This document shows positions 57,640 to 64,000 of a stretch of DNA of 64,000 nucleotides, piece after piece; within the stretch, counting starts at the first letter, position 1; the number at the start of each line of letters is the position of its first letter. A program made the position numbers and the translations under genes. The stretch spans positions 496,001 to 560,000 of the forward strand of contig JAKMXF010000110.1 of the NCBI GenBank assembly GCA_024704765.1, given 5' to 3'. The notes below the pieces were generated by a model. The model searched no databases. It was not told the DNA's origin and was given only the letters and a program-made list of their open reading frames with translations. The DNA comes from Oopsacas minuta (Eukaryota > Porifera > Hexactinellida > Lyssacinosida > Leucopsacidae).

Positions 57640-58710
57640 TTATAAACCCGAAATCGTGAGAGTTGAGAGCCCTGCTATTGGTATGAAAGATGTACGACGC
57701 TCTATCCGTCCGTGATGTCCTGAGAAATCTACCAGACCGATTGATTTAAGAATTGGCACATAGATGTGCACCAAAAAGAATTCGTCTAATTCTGTTAGTA
57801 CAAATATCTTCTCATTATGGGCATTGATATCGATTGGATATTTAAGTTTGTCTTCTCCAAAACGGTTGGTATAAACCAGATCGGAATTGAAGAGTTCAAT
57901 ACTGTTTCTCCCAGAATTGCAGACATACACTGATTGCAAGTAAACACAAATTCCACGAGGATAAAAATCAAATTCGATATTGGATGAATTGGTATCGTTT
58001 AGATATTCTCCCGATTTTACGAACTTAAAAATAGAGTCTTGGTCGGAAACGTAAACGAATCCTTCGCTTAGAGATATGCCATACGGGCTAACTAATCTTT
58101 GTTCACCGAAGCTTTTCAATAACTCTCCTTCTTGAGAGAAAATATGAACCAAACCTTTGTAATAATCAGTGACGTAGAGTAGATTAGTTTCTTTGTCAAC
58201 AGTTAGATCGAATCCTGTTATATTATCTCCTTCATTTGTAATTCTTTTCATAGCAACAGGTTCTTTCCTCTTACCAAACTTAGCAACGCATTCTCTCAAA
58301 TGGAATGTATTCATGCAGTACTCAAGCTCTATAAGGTTACTGACAAACTTCACTTCACAAATAGGATCTAATTTCTCTTGCTCTTTCTTCAACTGTCTTA
58401 TCTTGTCATCCCATAAACTCACCACATACTGCTTGTCCTCTGCTATAGCATTCTGAGTTATAACTTCATTCGTCGCTCTTTTAACCATCTCGATTTGTTC
58501 CATGGCTTTTAGAATATCAAAATGCTTCTGATCAAGTTCTTTCAATTTACTTACTTCCCCGAGAAGAAGGTGTTTCCTCGTGTCTAAAATCTTGTAGCAT
58601 TCTAGGAAAGTTCTTTCTATTTCTAGTAAGAGAGCATCGAATCTATCTTCCCCTCCCACATCCAAACCTGTATCTGGAATAGCCATTATGGTCAGATATG
58701 CTTTCAACAA
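57640..58710 (-). CDS. Coiled-coil/NHL-propeller protein without RING, 356 aa
   Basis: A single-exon gene; a Met 8 codons downstream (MAIPDTG) is an alternative start. Residues 20-140 are helical/coiled coil. From about 155 there are NHL-type repeats: GFDLTVDKETNLLYVTDYYK, VHIFSQEGELLKSFGE, PYGISLSEGFVYVSDQDSIF. Such NHL proteins are scaffold/recognition propellers, often fused to TRIM modules; here the RING and B-boxes are absent, so it may be a TRIM-NHL truncation or a separate subfamily. The last approximately 30 residues ([20 protein letters not shown] and on) do not look like propeller and are shared with a CPT1 intron segment, suggesting that the C-terminus was altered by a repeat. Moderately sure it is functional. 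Confidence 0.75.
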   Translation of the reverse strand: MLKAYLTIMAIPDTGLDVGGEDRFDALLLEIERTFLECYKILDTRKHLLLGEVSKLKELDQKHFDILKAMEQIEMVKRATNEVITQNAIAEDKQYVVSLWDDKIRQLKKEQEKLDPICEVKFVSNLIELEYCMNTFHLRECVAKFGKRKEPVAMKRITNEGDNITGFDLTVDKETNLLYVTDYYKGLVHIFSQEGELLKSFGEQRLVSPYGISLSEGFVYVSDQDSIFKFVKSGEYLNDTNSSNIEFDFYPRGICVYLQSVYVCNSGRNSIELFNSDLVYTNRFGEDKLKYPIDINAHNEKIFVLTELDEFFLVHIYVPILKSIGLVDFSGHHGRIERRTSFIPIAGLSTLTISGL

Positions 58711-58909
58711 TTATTACTACTATATTTACTACAAGTCTACAATCATAAAATATTATCAACACCGTGGATCACATCTATATGCCTTAGTGTATGGTAACCA
58801 CTGTCCAGTTTCTTCACCTAGGAAAACGCGTGATTCTATTTTCATCATTTTTTGGCGCTATTTTAGTTAGATTGCTTCACAATGTATGTTATTATTACAT
58901 AGCTTTCAG

Positions 58910-59507
58910 CAGGGGTGCTCAAACTTTTAAATCTGCGGGCCACTTTAAAAATCAGGCTCCGCCTAACGGGCCACAGATCATAGATCGTCTCTGGCTTTAG
59001 TTTAATCAATTTTCAAGCTATACTATTTGACCTCATATTGCATTAACAATGAATTCTACTTGTAAATTCAGGCTATTGACTTATATGATAATCTTTTATA
59101 TGGTTTCGAAACATTTGCTGTCTCCTTTTACTCAGCTTCTTTTCTAGCAAGTGGACAAGAGTACTAAATCTAGATTTGGGGTATGCTAGGACTGTTCATA
59201 CTAGAATAACATTACAGAAAAATCTCGCCATTCCAATTTAAGTTCTGCCTCCTACGTCATACTTGTGAAGCTCTAATAATTGATAATCCCTAAATGCAAA
59301 CTAGAATTACTGATTACTTTATTCATACTGGGAACATTAATGCATTTGTGGAGTATCTGTAATTATTTCTATATGGTGTTTAGAAAACAATTATTATCTG
59401 TTGATTGAAGCACGTTAATCTTCTGTATATATGTGAATAATGAAAACAAGCGAATTGTCTGCGGGCCACAGCGAATGGTCTCGCGGGCCACGGTTTGAGC
59501 ACCCTTG
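58910..59507. mobile_element. hAT-type element with 8-bp target duplication
   Basis: The left end CAGGGGTGCTCAAAC and the right end GTTTGAGCACCCTTG are inverted repeats. The flanks GCTTTCAG (58902-58909) and GCTTACAG (59508-59515) match at seven of eight bases. Subterminal GCGGGCCAC motifs occur at both ends. It is 598 bp with no transposase coding recognised. Confidence 0.85.
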
Positions 59508-59633
59508 GCTTACAGAAATACCGATATAAACTTTTTCCAGTTTTTTCAAGGGAAATTTTTTTTCCGGAAATCTGAAAATGTCCAGGTTTGGGGAATAACT
59601 CTTCTGGTTACTCTACCCTAGTGTTATATCGCA

Positions 59634-59785
59634 CAGTTAACTCCGTTTTATCGAATGCCCGCTTATATCGAAGCCTGAAATTATACGAATATGGTCCCAA
59701 ACCGTTAGAATCACACTTATTTTCATCTGTTATATCGAAATAATAATCGCGTTGCCTTGAGCTTCGATGTAACGGGAGTTGAATG
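59634..59785. mobile_element. Family B MITE
   Basis: CAGTTAACTCCGTTTTATCG at the left and CTTCGATGTAACGGGAGTTGAATG then TA at the right, with GGTCCCAAACCGTTAGAATC in the interior. It lies 113 bp beyond the end of TRIM-like gene 4. Confidence 0.75.
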
Positions 59786-59898
59786 TAGTTTGGCCTTATT
59801 TACAAGAGTTAGAATCAATTCATGCCCAATTATCTACAAACATACTACAATTACTACCAAACAATTACTAAGCAAGGCCTCAAGTATCACATATAGCT

Positions 59899-61923
59899 TC
59901 AGATAGATCCATACACCAATGCATTATTAGATTCTGTACAGAAATAAACGTTGTTCAGATTGTCACAAGCCATTGAAATAGGCTCTTCTATGTCAGCTGC
60001 TGGGTATATTGCTACTTCTTTATAATGACTGTTGTATACGGCGAATACGGAGTTGTAGTAAATGTACACATTGTCAGAACAGTCTACGTAAAGCAATGCT
60101 TTCTCCCTCAACAATGGGGTATCGTATCTTCTATATACTGTCCGTATTTTTGTTCTCGGTTTGTAGATCTCATCGATCATATCGTGGAGAATTTGGTACT
60201 CTTCAGTTGGTATATCCTTTCCTTCGAAATCACAAATCCTGAACCAAGGTTCAAGATGCAGTAACAGTAAAATATGGTTGTTAGAGTTGACTGCCATATT
60301 TACGATCGGATTAATTTTATTCGGCAATCTTGGGTATAACTCTATGTCCATTTGTTCCACAATGAATGCGGCATCCAATTGCAGCGCAGAGGTATGTGCA
60401 TTGAAGGCTAGTACCACAGAATTGTAGCCCGAAGCAACTAATAGTTGATCTTCACTCGAAAACGTAATAAAATTCGGTTCGACTAAGCCTGATTTCTTAT
60501 AGTTTCCTTTTATAGTCATGCTGTATAAGAAATCTATATTGAAAATGTATATATTCGATTCTTTGATGTCTGCGATGGCAATCTTCCCCTTTTTAGAAAC
60601 AGCCATAGAGCATTTCCCGGAGAAACGCACTGTTGCCGTGCCCGCATCTTTTTCTGTAAAACTTTTAAGCTCTGTATTCCCTAAATTATATGGAAATACT
60701 GAATCTAGGCAATATCGTGACGAAGAGCCTACTGGTGTGCGTAGGACGAACGCTTGGCCTCTGTCATTAACCGCCACGCTATTTGGTTTCATAGGATCGT
60801 CTTTGGAATTTCCAAACAGAAGCCGTGGAGGTCGAGTGAAAGAAAGTGAGGATCGACCCATTTTTGAGATAGAACCATACTTCTCTGGGTTGGTGGTGAT
60901 CTCACGCAATTTTCCGACTACAAATTGTATCTTTTTCGGCTCGGTAGCCTCATCAGGGTGTAGTTCCCTATCCAGCTGTTGGATCCGTTCTCGAATTGGT
61001 GACATCACTTCTAATATATAAGTAACGGGGTATTCGTAAAGATACGGACGTGTAAGTACCTTGAATTCATTGAGTTTATCGATTAGCCCTTCTTGTCTTG
61101 CCATTAGATCTTTCATATAGTTTTGATGATGTTTAGATAGTTCTCTCACTTGTTCCATAAGGTTATCACGATGTGTTTCTAGTGCAGATATCTTCGAATT
61201 GAATTCGTTTTCTATGTTAGTTACCAAATTCTTTTCATCTTCATACATTTCCAACAACTTCTGTTCATAATATTTCTTGATTTCTATCTCATTTTCCTTT
61301 CCTCTTGTCATTTTACCGATATCTCTGGCTAAGTCATCTTTCATGTCGCTGGCAGTATAATCCAAATCTCGAATCATGTGACCGCGATGTTCACCGTCTC
61401 TACATTCCCTACAAAGGTACTCTCCATCAATTTTGCAACAGACTTCAGTTTCGTTGCCATGTGCTGTACACTTGAATATGGGATCCATTGGCTTGATTAC
61501 AAGTTCGTCCAAATGGTCGCTGTCTTCTAGACGTACTTGTACATGCTTCTTACTTCGCATCATCGTTATTTGATTTTGATGAGATTCATAATCGGCCCGA
61601 CACATCAACGCTCTACAGTCGAGGCAGAAATAAATTGCATTTTTGGGTGGATCGTCAAAACAATCGTCGCAGAATAGTTCATCTATTCCTTTCTGTGCGA
61701 GTTCAAGGATTTTATTGTATGAATTAATAATGTTTGCGTGGATTGGACTCTCTGGGATAGAATTAATGTCATTCGGTATTTTTTCCGTGCATAACTTATC
61801 AGGGCATTTTGGACTGTGACGAACACAATTACGACAAAATGAATGCAAACATGGTAGGAGTACCGGATCTTGTAGAATATCCTTGCAACAAAGACAAATA
61901 TAGTCTTGTTTTTTTTGTGCCAT
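59899..61923 (-). CDS. TRIM-like protein 4: RING, two B-boxes, coiled coil, beta-propeller, 674 aa
   Basis: A single-exon gene. The RING has C10, C13, C25, H27, C30 and C33, but the last pair is C40 and C45 (CPDKLC) instead of the usual CxxC, so the second zinc site is unusual and E3 activity is less certain. B-box 1 is CDDC..CLDC..CRAD and B-box 2 is CTAH..CCKI..CREC. The coiled coil runs from about 200 to 310. The C-terminal propeller carries the paralogue signature YVDCSDNVYIYYNSVFAVYN and ends EEPISMACDNLNNVYFC. It is divergent from the TTC33-like gene across 501 bp. Confidence 0.87.
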   Translation of the reverse strand: MAQKKQDYICLCCKDILQDPVLLPCLHSFCRNCVRHSPKCPDKLCTEKIPNDINSIPESPIHANIINSYNKILELAQKGIDELFCDDCFDDPPKNAIYFCLDCRALMCRADYESHQNQITMMRSKKHVQVRLEDSDHLDELVIKPMDPIFKCTAHGNETEVCCKIDGEYLCRECRDGEHRGHMIRDLDYTASDMKDDLARDIGKMTRGKENEIEIKKYYEQKLLEMYEDEKNLVTNIENEFNSKISALETHRDNLMEQVRELSKHHQNYMKDLMARQEGLIDKLNEFKVLTRPYLYEYPVTYILEVMSPIRERIQQLDRELHPDEATEPKKIQFVVGKLREITTNPEKYGSISKMGRSSLSFTRPPRLLFGNSKDDPMKPNSVAVNDRGQAFVLRTPVGSSSRYCLDSVFPYNLGNTELKSFTEKDAGTATVRFSGKCSMAVSKKGKIAIADIKESNIYIFNIDFLYSMTIKGNYKKSGLVEPNFITFSSEDQLLVASGYNSVVLAFNAHTSALQLDAAFIVEQMDIELYPRLPNKINPIVNMAVNSNNHILLLLHLEPWFRICDFEGKDIPTEEYQILHDMIDEIYKPRTKIRTVYRRYDTPLLREKALLYVDCSDNVYIYYNSVFAVYNSHYKEVAIYPAADIEEPISMACDNLNNVYFCTESNNALVYGSI

Positions 61924-62424
61924 TGACTTTGATATGATAATATCTTTGATAATTGTCTTATTTATATCACAAGTGTAACTACAATATTAATATTTATATC
62001 ACAGCTAATTTGTAATTTGATATAAGGTGTTGTAACTATTATTTTCTACTAATTTATAGGAATAGATTAAGGTACAATTTGCACAGACATAATATGGTAT
62101 AACTCACCAAGTTATTCGTGATTATTTTATTGATGTTTACTGATGTTTGTCTTTGTGTATCTTGTATTTTGTAACTGTAATTATGATCTATTTGTGAGAC
62201 ACAGACGAAAGGGTTCACTAGATAATTGTTACTCGACAACAACATTAGTGTGATTAGTGCATGGTTCATATGTAACTGTACTCTACACTGTTAGCATACG
62301 TCTGTAGCATATTGCATGCATCTTGAAGCAGTCACGATTTCGACCAGCATTCGCAGCAAAATTGTATTACGATACACACAAGATTAGAGATTAGTTTGTA
62401 GATAAGAAACGTATATTCTGATAG
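61924..62424. promoter_or_regulatory. Divergent promoter interval, TRIM-like 4 and TTC33-like
   Basis: The start codons at 61923 (minus) and 62425 (plus) face away across 501 bp. The sequence is AT-rich and no specific motif could be assigned with confidence. Confidence 0.4.
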
Positions 62425-62988
62425 ATGAAATTCTCGCTGAAAGTGAATACATATAATAAAGGAAACATCTCATCAATATTTCAGGAATCAAACCAGATTA
62501 CAGAAGAAGTAATATCTCACAAACCGAAGAAACCGAAAAACAAGTCTGACAAGACTGCGCTCATTCAGAGACACAAAACGGAAGGAATTCAATTTGCAGA
62601 AAAAGGAGATCTAGAACTTTCCGTAAAGAGCTTTGAAGAGGCAATTAAGCTCTCAACACATGATAGTACCATATTTGAAATGAAGTCTCAAGTTCATTTA
62701 AGATTAAATCAAATATTTCCAGCTATTATAGACGCCCATAAGAGCATAGAACTTTCTCCTACTTGGGGGGCCGCCTACCAGACATTAGGCAGGGCACAAC
62801 TGGGTCACGGTGACTTGGATCTAGCCCTCAAGAATTTTCAAAAGTGTCTCCATTCAGAGCCTGACAATACTGAAGCCAGAGACGAAGACATTCCTTGGTG
62901 TATGGAGCTTGTTAAGCAGAAAAGAATTATGGAAAAGAGAATAAAGTTTCAGTCTGAAATGTCTTTAGAAATGGAAGTAGACTCATAA
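62425..62988 (+). CDS. TTC33: TTC33-like tetratricopeptide protein, 187 aa
   Basis: A single-exon gene. A Lys-rich N-terminal part is followed by about three TPR motifs at residues 50-155: GIQFAEKGDLELSVKSFEEA, FEMKSQVHLRLNQIFPAI and YQTLGRAQLGHGDLDLALKN. The segments SQVHLRLNQIFPAI, TLGRAQLG and DEDIPWCMEL follow the order in vertebrate TTC33 (MFPAVHAAE, TLGRAQLGLGEI, EDLSWARTL). TTC33 is little characterised; TPRs suggest protein-protein contacts. The protein is shorter than vertebrate TTC33 (262 aa), lacking its acidic C-terminus. The start is the first Met of the frame. Confidence 0.85.
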   Translation: MKFSLKVNTYNKGNISSIFQESNQITEEVISHKPKKPKNKSDKTALIQRHKTEGIQFAEKGDLELSVKSFEEAIKLSTHDSTIFEMKSQVHLRLNQIFPAIIDAHKSIELSPTWGAAYQTLGRAQLGHGDLDLALKNFQKCLHSEPDNTEARDEDIPWCMELVKQKRIMEKRIKFQSEMSLEMEVDS

Positions 62989-63129
62989 AACTGTAGTATT
63001 TTAAACTTAATAATCGTGTATTTGAATTTGATATTATTTCATAGATTTTAGTGTGAAGCTCCTTAGGGAGACGCCCCTTGGCTATTGCCTGTACCTCCGC
63101 GGTCCCTGAGAAATACTACTCAAAGACAA

Positions 63130-63935
63130 TTCTTATAGAACCATACTTTCAATAACATACTTATGATGAGTATAAATACTCTTTGAATTGTACAATAAGT
63201 TAGGAGGCGAAGTGTTACGTTACTTCGTAAAACAATTTATCAACAGAACATTTGAAGAATTTCTCAACCTAATGACGAAACACGCAACCCTCCTTTTTGG
63301 AAATATTTATACGTGAAGGTCGCCATTAATTAAACTATACAACAAAATTGCATTTGTAACGGGGTTCATTGGTGCAAAAATAAAGCATTTGCACTTGATT
63401 TTCTTGTATTTCCTGTTGTGACTTCACCTCAATAGTTGTGGCTATTCTTATAAACCCATACTTCTCAATAGCTATCTATACAGGAGTATAAATACTCTTT
63501 GAATTGTAAAATAAGTTAGGAGGCTAAGTGTTACGTTACTTCGTAAAAACAATTTATCACCCGGAAAATGCCTGAATTCTTATACAAAATTACGTATTAC
63601 GCAACCCTCCTTTTTGGAAATATTTATAAGTGAAGGCCGCCATTAATTAAGCCATACAACAAATTGTATTTGTAACAGGGATGCTTGGTTTGATTTCCTT
63701 GTATTTTTCTATTGAGAAAATCACCTCAATAGTTGTGGCTATTCTTATAAACCCATACTTCTCAATAGCTATCTATACAGGAGTATAAATAATATTTGAG
63801 AACATGAGTAAGTGGAGGCTAAGTTTTACGTTACTTCGTTACACAAAATTTTTATCAAATGGTTGGTCAAAACATACAAATAACGTAACACGCGACCCTC
63901 CTTATTGCAACAGAATTGAATTGAAACTATGGATT
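63130..63935. repeat. Tandem array, about 2.7 units of 295-316 bp
   Basis: Corresponding GGAGGC positions fall at 63203, 63519 and 63814, giving periods of 316 and 295. Each unit holds a block TTCTTATAAACCCATACTTC, a GAGTATAAATACTCTTTGAA palindrome and an inverted-repeat module (AGGAGGCGAAGTGTTACG to CGCAACCCTCCT) of about 100 bp, like the family H modules in TBC1D15 intron 5. It is non-coding. Confidence 0.85.
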
Positions 63936-63936
63936 A

Positions 63937-63992
63937 CAGTGTAACCTCCAGAAGCGGGAGGACTAATCTCCCCGCTTCGAGAGGTCTCACTG
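63937..63992. mobile_element. 56-bp TA-flanked palindromic micro-MITE
   Basis: CAGTGTAACCTCCAGAAGCG at the left and CGCTTCGAGAGGTCTCACTG at the right are inverted repeats covering almost the whole element, flanked by TA (63935-63936, 63993-63994). Confidence 0.75.
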
Positions 63993-64000
63993 TAATCAGG

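Larger units (their letters stand above)
58711..59898. other. Repeat-filled gap
   Basis: Largely made of the hAT-type element 58910-59507 and the family B MITE 59634-59785. No gene is seen. Confidence 0.65.

Noticed and set aside
63130-63935. Regular repeats considered as CRISPR-like
   Set aside because: Units of about 300 bp with conserved interiors and no unique spacers, in a eukaryotic genome; a plain tandem duplication array.

Overview
The window reads as nuclear DNA of an invertebrate animal. It is strongly AT-rich, the standard code is used, all placed introns are GT-AG and mostly 50-350 nt, and the genes are animal ones (carnitine palmitoyltransferase 1, a Rabin8-type Rab GEF, LYAR, FYCO1, a TBC1D15-type Rab GAP, TRIM proteins, TTC33). 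An early-branching animal such as a sponge is plausible but cannot be proved from this sequence.

Layout. 1-5189 holds no gene that I can support. 5190-12259 (minus) is a complete 14-exon CPT1 gene. 14048-17677 (minus) is a 10-exon Rabin8/RAB3IP-like gene, divergent from a 4-exon LYAR gene (18652-20116, plus). Two plus-strand genes follow, FYCO1 (8 exons, 21472-25867) and TBC1D15/17-like (14 exons, 26245-31566), separated by 377 bp. 32036-35467 holds two near-identical small secreted, probably membrane-anchored proteins of unknown function (minus) with the relic of a third copy between them; a Helitron-like insertion separates the second copy from its duplicated 3' flank. 36928-61923 contains four long single-exon TRIM-like genes (RING, two B-boxes, coiled coil, C-terminal beta-propeller), plus one single-exon coiled-coil/NHL-propeller gene without a RING, all on the minus strand and separated by repeat-rich gaps. 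62425-62988 (plus) is a TTC33-like TPR gene, followed by a tandem array of about 300-bp units.

How the genes relate. Three of the five intron-rich genes act on Rab GTPases. Rabin8 activates Rab8-type GTPases. FYCO1 (RUN, coiled coil, FYVE, GOLD) is a Rab7/PI3P/LC3 effector for plus-end transport, and TBC1D15/17 is a GAP classically linked to Rab7. The FYCO1-TBC1D15 pair therefore places an effector and a likely negative regulator of one pathway side by side. The TRIM paralogues look like a lineage-specific expansion of candidate ubiquitin ligases.

Repeats. Introns and gaps are full of very short TA-flanked elements with terminal inverted repeats. There are at least six families sharing a CAGT terminus but differing in the next 20 bases, with no transposase in the window. 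In two genes (LYAR intron 1 and TBC1D15 intron 13) an element sits exactly in the 5' splice site, so that its end supplies the donor bases after GTA. Two hAT-type elements with 8-bp target duplications, a Helitron-like element and a degenerate integrase fragment are also present.
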